From Austropuccinia psidii (lineage: Eukaryota; Basidiomycota; Pucciniomycetes; Pucciniales; Sphaerophragmiaceae), in the NCBI GenBank assembly GCA_023105745.1, contig JALGQZ010000009.1, forward strand, positions 46,219,967 to 46,283,966: DNA of 64,000 nucleotides, read 5' to 3'. A program made the position numbers and the translations under genes. The notes beneath the pieces are model-generated. The model was not told where the DNA came from. It worked only from the letters and a program-made list of their open reading frames with translations, and did not search any database. Shown here one piece after another: positions 12,969 to 25,393 of the stretch; the stretch's first letter is position 1, and each line of letters starts with the position of its first letter.

Positions 12969-13615
12969 TTATTTTTTTGTCACCATGTTTTCAATTTTCT
13001 TCTTGTTATTGCATACAGAAGCTGTGTTAGTGATGATTGGCTTCCTCAGTGATGGAAGACTCTCCCTAGTGCCTATAGTACTGCTGTTGGTAGAAATTGC
13101 CTTGAAAATAGAGATTTCTAAAGGCTCATAGGTGTTAGATTCCTTTTCTTGGGGATTGAAAGTGATATTTGACAAGGTATTGACACCTGTTGTACCATTA
13201 TAAAATCTTTGACCACTCAAATCTTCTGAAGCTGTATTGGTAGCTGAGCATTTTTTGAATTTTGATTTCCATTGATGTCTTTGCTTTTTTGCAATTAAAC
13301 TTTGACCCTTACTACTATATTGAGGTCCTGTAGGTTGAGAGGACATCAAATTTAAGTCTTTGGTGGTCCTGGGACTTCCAGGTTGAATATTTTCAGGAGT
13401 ATGAAGTGATAAATTATCATAACTACAATATTTGTGATGAGAATTGTCTTTTTCCAGGATTCTGACTGAGCTGTAGGTTTCCTTCCCAAACAAGAAATAG
13501 AATGGTTAGAAGAACAATCACTGGTCATAATTTTTGATAGATGACCAGTAACAATGCTCAAGTTCTTCATAAACAAAGACAAGCATTGAAAAGCTTTGAT
13601 TTCAGAAGGGGACAT
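12969..13615 (-). pseudogene. Unrecognised Ser/Thr/Asn-rich ORF remnant
   Basis: Read on the minus strand from an ATG at 13615, the frame is open to about 13450. It continues after a one-base shift to a stop at 12969, giving about 210 residues in all. The product is polar, rich in Ser, Thr, Asn and Lys, and has basic clusters such as KKQRHQWKSKFKK. It has no signal peptide, membrane segment or known catalytic motif. It lies between the direct repeats at 12120 and 15850, which suggests a gag-like protein of an old element, but no motif proves this. Confidence 0.4.
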
Positions 13616-13696
13616 ATCAATTGAAATTTTATTATGAATTTTGGAGAGTGGTACTGATGATTAGAGCTATAGTTTTGAGAGAATTGTACTGATAAA

Positions 13697-15525
13697 TGTA
13701 AGGTGTGGATATGAAACTTTGATTAAAAATCAAGTACTTTTCCTGTCCTCAAGATTTGTATAAGGTAAAAATTTAATTAAAAATAGTAAGAAATATTATT
13801 TTTAAGAGAAAACACGCCAATTTTATTGTTTATAACTTTATTAGTATAAAACAATAATATTATAAAAATTTATTGTTTTACCAACAATAAAAATTTATCC
13901 AAAAAATACTCTACAAGAGATATTTTAAGGCTACAAAAGAAATTTCTTCAAGAGCAATTTCAATTGGAATTAATTGAGCAAAGAAATGCAAGCAATTAAT
14001 TAAAGAACAAAGTCTTTAAAAAGAATATTAAAGAGAAAACACGCCCAAAAGTGACCAGAGTGAATTTGGAAACAAAGTGACAAAATTAACAGTGATTAAA
14101 GCTGCTTTAATTCACTTTTGGGGTGGTTCAGGGGTAAAAATGATTATAAGAGTTACAAAAAATGATTATAATGATTTCTTCACGTGGCTAAAAGGTTTAA
14201 AATGATTTAAAAAATGTGGTTGGAATCTTTGATTGATTGGTTTAACAGTGTTTAAACTAATTATAAAAGGAAAAGATTCTAACATTAAGAGAAAAGTGGG
14301 GCAAAGAAGTCATTCTTTTACAGCCATCAATTTTCTTACTTCAAAAGTAAAATTTACTCTTGTCAGTCGTGAAAGACAGTAGTACAACAGAAAAGCCAAT
14401 TATGGCATCATTGAACCCTGGTTTAGACCAAAAAGGGGCTGGTTTGAGCCATTCTTAGCCATTTTAGACCCTTAAATCAGCCATTGCTATAGTAATACCT
14501 GGTCTAGAGCCTTCAAAACACGTCAGAATGTGCGTAAGACGCGTGGAAACCAGTTAAAACTGTTTTTATTAACATTGTTTTAACTTAAGGGTAGTTTTAC
14601 CCCCTTGGCAATGGTTAAAACTGCCCTGGTTGGTATCAAAACCTTATCATCAATTGAGTCACAGACCCTGTGACTCAATTCCAGGCCAAAAGTGATGAAC
14701 TTTTTTGTGAATTTTGACATCTCACGACTGTCAGCAAGGATTTTGGGGGTCTGGCTCCCCCTTAGAGCTAGAGCTCCTTTCCCCCCCAAATTTTAATCTT
14801 TCCAATTTATTTTTTCCTTTAATTCCTCATCATGTATTATACTTGTAATTTACATATGTAATTCAATTGAATTTTACAGTACAATACAGTAATAAGTGAT
14901 ACCTCATATGCAAATCAAAGCTTACTTATGTAATACACGCACACATTTTGACATTTCAATTGAATTCAATTGAAAATACTTCAATTCCTCATAACTTCTA
15001 AACTAAACACAACACCTCAATTTTAACACAAAAATTGATGGTTAACACCACATGTGGTGTGAATTAAATTAAAGTTTTGAGGATTTTCAATTTTTGTATT
15101 GAAAATACTGAAAACTTAATTTAAGCTTATTTAGAGTTGAGTTACAAAAATTTCACTCAGAGGTGACCCCACCTAATTTTTGATGAGGAATCAAATGGTG
15201 AAATAATTTTTATATTTTTATCTATTGGATAAAAAGTTATGATATATTTTATATAACCTTTTACCAAAAATATTTTAATTTCACAATTTTTATTAAAAAT
15301 TCATTTTTACTTAATTTTTACAAGTAAAAATATAATTTCATAATTTTAAATTTTATTGTAATTTTATTTTTAAATTATAATTAAATTTTGATTTTCAAAT
15401 ATAAATTTGTATTTATATTTCAATTTTTAATTTTATAATATAAATAAATATATTATATTTATATTTGTATCTTAATTTATCTTTTGTGGTCTTTTGGGTA
15501 TATGAAAATACCTATAAGGCTCACA
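13697..15525 (-). repeat. Gyp-A solo LTR (1829 bp), TSD ATAAA
   Basis: It starts TGTAAGGTGTGGATATG and ends GGCTCACA, the reverse complement of the LTRs at 46420 and 53412. The 5 bp before (13692-13696) and after (15526-15530) are both ATAAA. No internal region is present, so this is a solo LTR left by LTR-LTR recombination. It is more diverged than the 46420/53412 pair, and its TATA box reads TGTAAAAG instead of TATAAAAG. Confidence 0.93.
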
Positions 15526-15849
15526 ATAAATCTATAGCTTTGGGATTTATTCTTCAAAGGTATAGAATTTGTATATATAAAAATCAGGATTTCAATGTTG
15601 ATTCTTGATTTTTTGCAGAAGAGTAGGTTATAGAAAACAATTATGTATTAATTAGATATTTCAGGCTCCAATCAATTAAAAAAGTAAAATCAATATCAAT
15701 TTCAATACATCAAATTTGTGCTAGAGCCTGTTTTGTGGCTTCCACAATAAATATTAGGAATTTAATAAATGAATAAGAGGTTTGATACCATTAATTTTAA
15801 TTAATAGAAGCATCAATAGTGTTAAAAGATAATTACTTTTGGAATGTAA

Positions 15850-16265
15850 ATTCAAAAGTTAAGTTTTTGAGAGCACTTAATATTTTTAAACTAAAATGTA
15901 AGTATTTTTGATTTTAAAATATATATATTGGGTAAAAGCTCTGAGGATTAATTCTAAGAGAATTAATACTCTTTTAATCTTTCAATTTGAAATTTGAAAT
16001 GAAAATAATATGAAGTCATTTTCTTTCAATGACAAAATATTTGTTGTGGTAACAGGAGAAAATACAATAATAAAATCAATGAAATAGTGGGAATAAATAC
16101 TATGATAAAAGGATTTATTGGTCATAGGAACAAGATTTAATTAAAAGTATGATAAAATTCATCTGAATGATTGAAATTTATAAAAAAAGAAAAAGAAAAA
16201 GTGACAAATAAATTGAATAGAGTAGGTTGAGACTGTTCAAAAGGTAAGGATTTTCATGTTATTAG
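15850..16265. repeat. Old direct repeat, right copy (candidate LTR)
   Basis: Partner of 12120-12515, as described there. The 300 bp between the Gyp-A solo LTR and this copy hold no recognisable gene. Confidence 0.55.
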
Positions 16266-17149
16266 GCTCATATAGATGGTGTTATACACCATTATGCATA
16301 CTTTTTCACCAGAAATACAATTCTAACAAAATCAAGGGGCCATATGGCAAGGCAAAAATACCATTCAGACCTTAAGGAAAAATATTCTCAGGAGGATTTA
16401 TCAGATATCAAGAAGAATTCTTTTCTTCAACACTAATCACCTCACCAATAAGGTAATGGCTGTTTTCAAGTATGCAGTATTTTTTCAAGGGAGAACTTGC
16501 AAGTTTAATTTCAAGGGATAGGCCATTCCAGATAAGTTTTCAATTGTCAATTCTCCATCAATCAACCTTGAAAACTAAACTCAGTCAATACAGTCTATTT
16601 TAATAGAGGCCCATATTTCAGCCACAGATCCTGGGAAGATCATTCAACCCATTTCATTTCCCAATTGGGCCAGTTTTACATTTTTCCAAGGATTCAATAC
16701 AAACAAGTTTTAAGCCTGAAGGATTCAAGCTATCAACCTTTAATATATAAAATCCTCTCTTTCAAACCTGAGGGGTTTTCCCCCAGCCAATCAATCTACT
16801 ACAATTTTATTTTATTTTATATTTTCTTTCATATTGATAGAGATTCTGATATTATTAAGTCAGTAATTTGCACCTCTTTTCTTTCCTTTCAGTGGATATT
16901 GGTGAGCCTATTCTTCACTCATTCCATTGTTCTTTCTGGAAGTTTGAAACAGTGATGAAGGACTTTTTTGGCTGTCTCTTTGTCTGTTGTATTTTATTTT
17001 TATTGGAATATTTATTTACTTTAATTTTCCTTGTTAAAGAAATATAATCATTTTCTTATTTCTTTAATATTTTGGATTCTTTCAAGTTAGTTCCCTTATT
17101 ACCAAGTCCAAATTCACTCTTTCTTCTCCCAAGAGCCCTGTGACAGTGA
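16266..17149. other. No gene recognised
   Basis: A 96-codon open stretch at 16665-16955 has a Phe/Ile-rich composition expected of AT-rich non-coding DNA. I see no motif, splice structure or repeat boundary. Confidence 0.5.
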
Positions 17150-18367
17150 GTACTACAGTAATTAATTCTAAAAGGATATATGATTATTTGCCAAGAGTAT
17201 AGCTGTTTGAAAACAATTTTACTATGTAGGAATGTAAGAGAAGGAAAAGGATTCTTATTTGGGACAGAGAAAGCTCCATTTTTATCCTGAAGAAGGTGTT
17301 GAGGAGAATCTTCTCAGTATTCAGAAGGAGTGAATATGCTTTTGCTCCAGGGGTGGGTTTGTTGCTTTCACATCCCTGTATAACTTTTGTTATGCTCATA
17401 TTTGCCTTTGAAATAACATAAGGTGACATTTCCCCAATGCAGGGTAATAGGGTTCACCAGAGGACCTCACAAACATGTTCTGCCAGGTAAGATGCATAGA
17501 ATTCTGTAGGAATGTTTTTGAGGACCACATATTAATCAAAATATGAGTTATTGAAGTAAAAAAAGCCTTGATGTGGTTTTAAAAACCCTAATTCAATATT
17601 ATGGGAGAGTATCCTACAGTATTGCATTTTTTCCAATAGGGTGGGATTTTATCATTAAAACTACTATTTATTTCTCAGTTTTAAAGATATATATTTCAAA
17701 ATTGGCTCATTTTGTAGCCCTTTATTATTTATACACAATATTCATTCATTTGGTAACCTAGCATTAGTTATGGTTAAGGTAGCTTCAAATCCCATTATAA
17801 GAATATGGATTTTATTTGAATCCCATATTAAGATAAATACCTCCATAAATTATAATTAGGTGAGCTACAGAGTCATGGAGGGTATCACCAGAAGGCTCAG
17901 GTTATTTTCTCTCTGGAAAGACCCCATTCATGTATCTAACTCTAAGACTGTGGAAGTTAGATGATAGGTGAATATTTCATTCATCCTTGTTTGGCTTATC
18001 TTCAACTCTAGCTTCTGTAATTTTTGAAGCTAGCCCAATTTGGCTGCTATCATTCGATACCCGTCATTGAGAGCTTCAATTTAAACCCCAATTTGATGGT
18101 GTTATCCTTCTTTCTTTATACTTTAGATGAGAGGTGAAAATTAAGGTTTATGCGCAGTTTTAGTTTTGAACTGTAATAAGTTTGTTACTATTTTTCCTAT
18201 GATTATGAGAGTTGTGTATTAGAAATGAGGTGGCTTTACACCTTCTTTTGGATACATTTGTGAGCTATGTCAGCTCAGGTCAATTTTTTGTGGGCATCTT
18301 GCTTTAGAATTGGTTTATCATATTTTGGTGTCCTGCTTGTCTTCTGGTTTTGAGTCACAGGCAGACA
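17150..18367 (-). repeat. Gyp-B LTR, decayed
   Basis: Block by block it follows the Gyp-B LTR from the ATTTTCCAAGAGTATA segment, through the pieces at 17590 (attatgggagagtatcc) and 18130 (gatgagaggtgaaa), to the end CTGGTTTTGAGTCACAGGCAGACA. The first part of the LTR (about 230 bp) is missing. It is clearly older than the pair at 29281 and 37061. Confidence 0.8.
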
Positions 18368-19136
18368 TGGACAGTATGCTCTGACCTACGGCATTTTGGG
18401 TCAGGATTATCAACAACGTCCGGTCGCAAGGAATGTGTGTTTTTAATTGTAGTTTTTCAAATTCTCCTTACAAGTTGCATTAATTATATTACCTCATTTC
18501 ATGCAACACTTGTGTCCTAACCTACTATGTTAGAAATTCTTGACTCAAGTGTCTTCAGTGTGAGTTTTTTTTACGAGGGAATAAAATGATATAGTATTTC
18601 AATGGATAAAATACCAAAATTATACAAGCTCCTGCTTTAAAGTTGTTAAAAAACGTGAAAATTGGTCAGAGATGTTGTAGTTGATATGTCACGTCTGATG
18701 TAATAATATTTATAGCTGGTTTTGTTCAAGATATGGCTTGCTTCGGAAATTACTAATAATAAAATGACTATAATCTAGTCATGAAATCCATGGCATACGA
18801 GTTCAGGATGTTTGAGGACACCGTGCTGCTATCACGAAGTGTTGGTGGTTTCAAGCTATAGGCCTAATAATTTAACTTCCAAAGCTGCGACCAAGCGACC
18901 AATGCTATGGAGTAGTGCGGCATTTAAAACACATTGCACTTAAAAAAAATAATTCTGTGGAGCGTTGCTAGTATCACATGTTGGTAGCAATGTTGGATAA
19001 AGTGTACGCAATCAGGTTGTAGAATGCTCGATTTCTGCGATAATCGGTTAAATACTGAATATGATTAAAATGTTTATTGAATATTGCTTTCTAACTTCCT
19101 GCCAAGGGATTTTTAGAATGTCTTGTAATTTTACAG

Positions 19137-19355
19137 ATGGATTTCACTCCTGCAAATATCGGACCCAAGGATTGGATTCGCTCTGATGTGTTCAGGTTCA
19201 CATATTTCTTGAGACGGATTGCTAACAAGTTCGGACTCAGCATAAAGCCGCCCGGTAGGAATATTGCCAGATACTTTTCGGTCGGAGCTTTGTCTGATTT
19301 CGCCGAGAATGCTGACACATTCAGCACTGCCTTGTCAAGAGTAGTCCTCCAGTTG
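19137..19355 (+). CDS. Candidate exon of an unrecognised host gene
   Basis: A 219-nt block (73 codons, phase 0) is open on the plus strand. It lies between a good acceptor (TTTTACAG, ending 19136) and a good donor (GTATGA from 19356). It starts with ATG, so it could be a first coding exon or an internal exon. The peptide has a mixed, protein-like composition with the stretch RFTYFLRRIANKFGLSIKPP and an acidic to Ser/Thr-rich second half. I recognise no domain. The opposite strand is also open over 19091-19375, but without equally good splice sites. Neighbouring exons could not be placed. Confidence 0.4.
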
Positions 19356-19891
19356 GTATGAAGGCTTGAAGACATAGTGATTTTTAGTGTAATATGAGTG
19401 GGCTCCAGCTCATATGTTTCTGGAAGTGTGGGAAAGCCGCTAAAATAGACCTTATTAATGTAAGAAAAGGATCAGTGTCTGAACTTTCCACCGTTTTCCG
19501 AGGCAAAGGGCCGTTGTGCCGTCAATCACGGATCGTAAAATTTGGGGAAAAGTAAAATATAGATAGCACACTTTTCGTTCATTGACTCGCTGAGGTATGT
19601 CCCCAAAGAGCTATTTTTTCACATAACCTTTTTGAAAACATTCTATTTCTCACCACAACAAAGCTTAACAACTCCAAACTTGAGCAGAATATTTGGCCGT
19701 GAGCACTTTCAATCTTGACCATCGTTCTGTTGCCTTCAATTATTGAAGTGGCGAGACATGAGCTTTATAATTTTGACCACTATGCCATCAAAAATCCTGT
19801 TTTCTGTATCCCAGCCATAAACTTGCTCCAGGAGCGTTTAAACATCTATTGTGTTCTTTATCAAGAGTTTCGTTCCGCAAAACCAACGACG

Positions 19892-20194
19892 ATGTTACCT
19901 CCCAAGCTATTTTGCATCTTTCTGCTTTTTCAGCGTTTTCAAGCAGCAAATGTCTGCCCATACTGCGGAGCTGATATGGTTTCAGGAAAAGGCACCAAAA
20001 GGTTTTGCTGCTTGACAAATGTTCGATGTACGGATGGCCAGTGCAACTGGTTGAAGGGCCGTTGCAATGTCTACTACAAAAGCACATACAAGATATGCTC
20101 AAACGAAAATTGCGAATTTCAGGTAGAAATAGCGGACAAAGCCGACTGCGGGGGTAATCATCAGCTGCAACATGCTCAGCACCAAAGAACGTGA
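19892..20194 (+). CDS. Small secreted cysteine-rich protein, candidate effector
   Basis: A 100-residue protein starts at an ATG with A at -3. The frame is open further upstream to 19715, but only this start gives an N-terminal signal peptide. That peptide has a short basic end (MLPPK), a hydrophobic core (LFCIFLLF) and a likely cleavage near residues 19-20 (QAAN). The mature part, about 80 residues, holds ten cysteines: positions 22, 25, 39, 40, 46, 51, 58, 69, 74 and 86, beginning CPYC and including a CC pair. That density is typical of disulfide-stabilised secreted proteins of rust fungi, many of which are effector candidates. It may act in the apoplast or host interface; no function is shown. 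No intron is needed. It is the only complete host-type gene here, in the CpG-containing island. Confidence 0.65.
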   Translation: MLPPKLFCIFLLFQRFQAANVCPYCGADMVSGKGTKRFCCLTNVRCTDGQCNWLKGRCNVYYKSTYKICSNENCEFQVEIADKADCGGNHQLQHAQHQRT

Positions 20195-20971
20195 GGGCGG
20201 GTACATCAGATATTGGAGCAGATGAATGGATGGAGGATGATTGTCTGAAGCCACACTTTATCAGTTGTCTCTCCCCATCTCACGTTGTCACACAAATGAG
20301 CTTGAACCTCTGCCCTCTTGGCGCATATTCCTTGTTTGTTTCCTCAAAACTCCAGATTATACAGTCGTTGTGCGCACATTGCGCAGTATAAAATTACACA
20401 TGTGCAAACAAAAGATAAACGATGAAAAAGAGCGCATTGGGATGTGATATTTTTGCTTTCTTACTTTCGTAGTCAGCTGCGATTCTTGCAGGCAAGGATG
20501 TGCCAATATCACAGCAACCATACGACATAGTTTTGTACAGTACACAAAGAGTGTCTTACAGGCACTTCTCTCACTTTCCTTGCAAATTTCTCAAGTCCCA
20601 CAAGAATTTATATTTATTGAAGTTCGGAATAAATCATGTTTTAAATTAATTTCAAGGCTATCTACTCAAATAACGTATACATAAATAATTATAAGGTCGA
20701 TGGAAGAATGTAGGTTCTACCATCAGAATGGACCAAGGTTGGTTTTCACAACAATTTGAATCCAGATAGGGATAGATACCATCAAGTTTTCAAGGTTCTC
20801 AATGGGGATAGTTTTCAATGCTGTGTTCATTACACACCAAATGAAATTTCTTGATTGTTTTTAGACCAAAGACATTAGTAAAAAGGCAGTTTTTTGAACC
20901 ATAGATTTTTTATCGAGACAGCTTGAAACTTTCCCGATATGGTTTTGTGTGATAGAATAATCTATCTCCCT

Positions 20972-21300
20972 TGTAAGATCTTTCTACAAAGCTCTTGATG
21001 ATAAAACTATTTCCCAAGAGTACTATGGATATTCTTATGAAAATATAGCAAAAAATTATTATAACCAAAAAATTTTATAACAATTCCAATTGATTACTTC
21101 ATTATTATTCTTTTATGTGCTATGAACCACCAGCAATAAATAAATAAGAAAAAAATGTGTATTAGAATAAATTACAAGAAGTAGACATAAATATAACTTC
21201 TTGTTGAATAATACCAAGTTATATTTAGCTATCATTATCTTTTACAAGGACAACTATAATGAGAATGTTTTTGAAAGAAATGCTAAAAAAATAAAAAATT
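20972..21300 (-). repeat. Gyp-D-type LTR end fragment
   Basis: It starts TGTAAGATCTTTCTAC and continues GCTCTTGATG...CAAGAGTACTATGGATATTCTTATG, matching the reversed LTR ends at 2985 and 61739. Similarity is lost after about 21250-21300. No other terminus is visible. Confidence 0.7.
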
Positions 21301-23689
21301 GAAGAGTTTAAAATAAAAATACTCAGTATTATATTATAAAGCTTAAATTCATGTAAATAACAAAACAATTCAGATAAAATAAGGTGTGGAATTTGCCTTG
21401 GAACTGCCACAAACACCAAGAAATATGAATTAAAAAGAGTATCTCATTTGAGGATCTGTGAATTTAAAGTAAATATTTATTACAAAGATCATCAATAATG
21501 AGACTATAGCTATGGCACTATCATATGTAATGATAATATTTGATGCCATTCCTTTCTGTTATTTGAAAAGGTTAAAAATAAGGCAAAATTACAACTAATT
21601 TGATTGATCATAATATTGATTTATGAATAGAAATGATGAATATGCAGATTGTTTGGCAAAATCAGAAAATATTGGCTTCTTTTAGAACTTACAAACATCC
21701 CACAGTGGAGTGAAAAGTAAGCTGGAACAAGGAACTAAGAAATTGTTCATATTTTTTGAAGTTATTATTGCATCATATTTTTTAAGAATTTGCTAATTTA
21801 ACATAAAATGTCTTTAGTGAAGTAACCAAAATTTGTAGTGTTTTCAGGGAGTTAATATTTTACGCTTGATTTCAATAAACCAACACTTGGAGTGTGAAGT
21901 AACAGCTGGTAAAAGTAACTAAAAACATTTGTAAATCTATTGATTAATTAACTAATACCATTAGTGTCACAGGAGTTGGTATGTACCTTGTAGCAGGATA
22001 TAACTTAGTATCACAGATTGGATTACAGCTCTTTTCCAGAAGTCTGTTTCAACAGAGTAAAAAAAGCCTAACAGATAATGTTAAAAAGCACTGAAACATG
22101 AATGAAGTATAGTTTGTTTATCATTTAACTCCACTGGTCTACTCTTAGCTAATCCTGGTCTTGATGCTGTCAATTGAAATCCCTTGATAACAAGGGGAAT
22201 TGAGTCAAAAATAGGTAACACCAGGGCATTTTTGGTGTACCTTGATGGCCAGTAACACATTATGACCATGAGAAATCTTTGGAATACTTTGTTTGTTCTT
22301 GATATGTGACTTTATTTTTACCATAATATCACTTGAATATTTCAGTTTTACTCTTATTAGGTGGAAATACAGTGTTTTCATTTCTCTCAAGAAAAGGAGT
22401 TGACTATAATGCTAAATTCATCAAACAGTAAAAATCACAAAAAATACAAATTTCACTAAGCTTTATTCTAGAGGTCTAGACTTTCAACAAGTAAGCTTTC
22501 ACTTCCGTTAATTTACATAATGGTCAGGAATTTTAAATGAGAATAATTTACAAAAGTATTTGGAATAAATGAAGAAATTATCCATGAGATAATAAATGTC
22601 AATTCATTTTGTGTTCTGAAAATATACTGAAGTTAATATTTAGATTTTTTTCAGGAAGCTGAAGAAAAGGAAATTCCCAAACGTTTAAGAGAACCAAATT
22701 GAATTTATAGAAGAGAAGAGTACTTATTGAGATCACTTAGAGTAAATTAAGTGATACCCTCAAGGATTGGAGGAGAATAAAATAATGTTGCATGTCAAAA
22801 TTAGTTTGACACAATAAAGAATTAAATAGAGACTATAAATTTAATACGTTTTTGATTTTTGGCGAATTGTATAAATAAAGGAAGTTCTGAATTTGGAATT
22901 TCCTGATCCAGAATATAATGTTCTTTACACATGTGAATTGATATCTTTATGTAAGATTGATAAATAGTATTTTTGCATTTAGGTGTGATCCAAAGAATTT
23001 AAATGTTAGTTTTTCTATGACAACTACAAATTCTCTTCTTGAAGAATCCTATTATTATTTCCAAATTTTATAGATCCACTGATAGTCTAGTATTCCTACT
23101 GGATTTTCATGTTTTTTTTGAGCTAAAAAAAGGGTTTCTGAACTTCATTTTTGGATAACAAAAGTCTTTTGATTTGGGTAAGGATGAGAATGATTTTTTA
23201 AAAGTATTTTTGATAAAAAAATTATTCTTTCTTTCTCAAGGAAACTCAGAGTTTTAAAAAAAACACTTTACTTAATAGGAAAATCTTGTTTCATCAAGTT
23301 GAATGCCATTGGTTGTTTATGGAAAAAAAATGGTTTCTTGTTTGAAAGTTGGAATTTTAAATTAAATGATTTGATTTGAATAAAATTAATTTTTTTTGAG
23401 AGAAACTAGGTCTTTTGAAAAAAAATGACTCTTTGAAAAAGTCTTTTGGGAGGTATCAGTTTTTTTTGAAAAAAAGAATAGATTTTCTGAAAAATTTAGT
23501 TCTACTCAAAAAAAAGAACATCTTTGAACAGAAAAATATTTTCTTTTTGAAAAAATAATTTTTTTCAACAAGAAAATACTTTTTTGGAAAAAATTTCTTT
23601 GCAAATAAGTCAAGATTTTTGTGAAAAAACAGCATTTCAACAAGACAAAGCTACTTGGGAAAGCTTTGTAAGAAAAATCAATTTTTCTT
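21301..23689. other. AT-rich DNA, no gene recognised
   Basis: Short open stretches only, none with a motif. From about 23100 the sequence grades into poly-A/poly-T rich low-complexity DNA that leads into the minisatellite. Confidence 0.6.
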
Positions 23690-24120
23690 CTAAAATTATG
23701 AAAAACTGTTTTTATGTTAAAAATCTAACTGGTTTTTTTTGACAAAAAATAGCTTTTGAAAAAATAGTAAAAGATAGTTTTTTGAAGAAACTAGTAGAAA
23801 AACATTTTTTTGAAAAAACTGGTAAACAAACAATGAATCTGAAAAAACTAGTCAAAAAAGCAGTTTTTCTAAAAGAAAAATACTAAAAAGGCTTTTTTGA
23901 AAAAAACTAGTACAAGGAAGATTCTTTGCAAAAGACTAGTACAAATATAGTTTTTTGAAAACAATTAGTAAAAAATAGTGTTTTTTAAAAAGAATGGTAC
24001 AAAAATAGTTTTCTTTGAAAAAAAATAGCACAAAAGGAGTACAAAAATATGCTTTTTATAAAAGAAACTAGTGATAGGTTTTTAGAAAAAACTTATAAGA
24101 AAACGTTTCTTGATTTTTTT
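23690..24120. repeat. Degenerate 29-30 bp minisatellite
   Basis: Imperfect units centre on actagtacaa, atagttttttgaaaa. Clear consecutive units lie at 23908-24030 with a 29-30 bp spacing. Each unit has a T-run followed by an A-run and is therefore self-complementary. Confidence 0.75.
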
Positions 24121-24173
24121 GTTGGGGAAATTGTTTGCGGATGAACTGGAAACATCAAAATGTTCCTCTCTTA

Positions 24174-25393
24174 CACATCAGGAAAAAGCCTGACGTTGCA
24201 TTTGCAAAGTCACCCTGAAATTGCGTTCAATCTGGTATTGCAAAATCACCAGCCTGATGCTGCAGCATAATTTGAGTTGACTTATTCCTGATGTGGTAAT
24301 TTTCATTTATCACATTAAAAACGTTATTGATCCTTTTTCTTTGCTACTACCTCATGGGAATTTTAAATGATATACTGTGCTTGGATTAGAGTAAAGAATC
24401 TTTCATGTATCATACAGAATATAGAAGGAAACAAGATCATCTCAGCAACGTAATTTTATAACATTTTCAAATAAATAAGAATAATAAAAACTACATTAGC
24501 TAAAGATTTTATAATTTATCACATGATAAGAGAAATTTAATTTGAAGCAAATGATACAATATAACCAATGAATAAAGTAAAAGAATTTGAACAGTTTATG
24601 AAGAGTCTAGCGAATCAATCACCCACCATTCTTAAAACTGAAGCCTACAAGATGATTTGAGATGAAATAGAATCAGATTTAAGTTTATGAGGAAGATAAA
24701 ATGAAGTATTACCATTAAGAATGATTGATAATGTTAATAAATAATTTCTGATATGAGGAAGAAATTAAAATTGGTTAAAGGGTGAAGTTAAATTTGGATG
24801 AGCCCCTTTGAGCAACCTGAGTTTGTATTGTGCACGCACAGGATGAAACTCTCTTTCTGCTACAATTCTTTTCTCAGTTTGGTTTTCACCAAAGCTGAGT
24901 TTCTTTTTATGAATTAATTGTTATTTCAAGATAACTTTTGAGCTTAAAAGTTCAGTTTTGGAACCTGGCTCATGCATGAATGTCCTTTGTTTAATGACCT
25001 GATGAATTTTGGTTTTTTACCAAAAACTTCAAACTTTCAAGTATTTGATAGAAAGTGATTAAAAGTAAAATTGGGAATCAGAAGCCTAATGTAGAAATCT
25101 GGTCTGGATTTGAGGAATCAAGCAATAACTTTTCGGAATCAAACATTCAAGTATATTTGATAATTCTGTCTCTTTTCATAATTCATGATTCCTCACAAGA
25201 AGATCACTCAGTGTTTCAAATTCTCTCTTGATAATTACAAAATTCAACAGACTTATCAAAATTTGTTTTCTTTTCAGAAAATAATAATACATAGCAAACA
25301 ACATTTTGTGTCAGCTGAACACCATCTGCATGCAACGTCACTGCAACATTGGTGCAATGTTGCAGCTGAAACTTCAGAATTTTTCCTGATGTG
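24174..25393. mobile_element. Candidate DNA transposon remnant with TIRs, TSD TTA
   Basis: The ends are inverted repeats: CACATCAGGAAAAA at 24174 and its complement ending at 25393. Similarity continues to about 34 bp at roughly 75 percent. TTA flanks both sides (24171-24173 and 25394-25396), a duplication size and sequence typical of PIF/Harbinger elements. A third copy of the terminus (CCTGATGTG, complement orientation) ends at 24296, so a 123-bp sub-element may be nested at the left end. No transposase frame is present. Confidence 0.5.

Larger units (their letters stand above)
18370..20600. other. CpG-containing gene-like island
   Basis: CG dinucleotides are frequent here (several per 60-base line in places), whereas element sequence on both sides is nearly free of them. 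No LTR, gag or pol similarity is visible. The island contains a splice-bounded exon (19137-19355) and a complete small secreted-protein ORF (19892-20194). It starts immediately after the decayed LTR end at 18367 and fades before the LTR scrap at 20972. It is probably the only host-genic DNA in the window. Confidence 0.7.

Noticed and set aside
16665..16955. 96-codon ORF rich in Phe and Ile
   Set aside because: Composition of AT-rich non-coding DNA, no motif, no splice or promoter context.
19715..19891. N-terminal extension of the secreted protein from the upstream start
   Set aside because: It would bury the signal peptide at residue 60. The ATG at 19892 gives a normal secreted protein.
23690..24120. 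CRISPR-like array
   Set aside because: Regular 29-30 bp spacing comes from degenerate tandem units without distinct spacers, in a eukaryotic genome.
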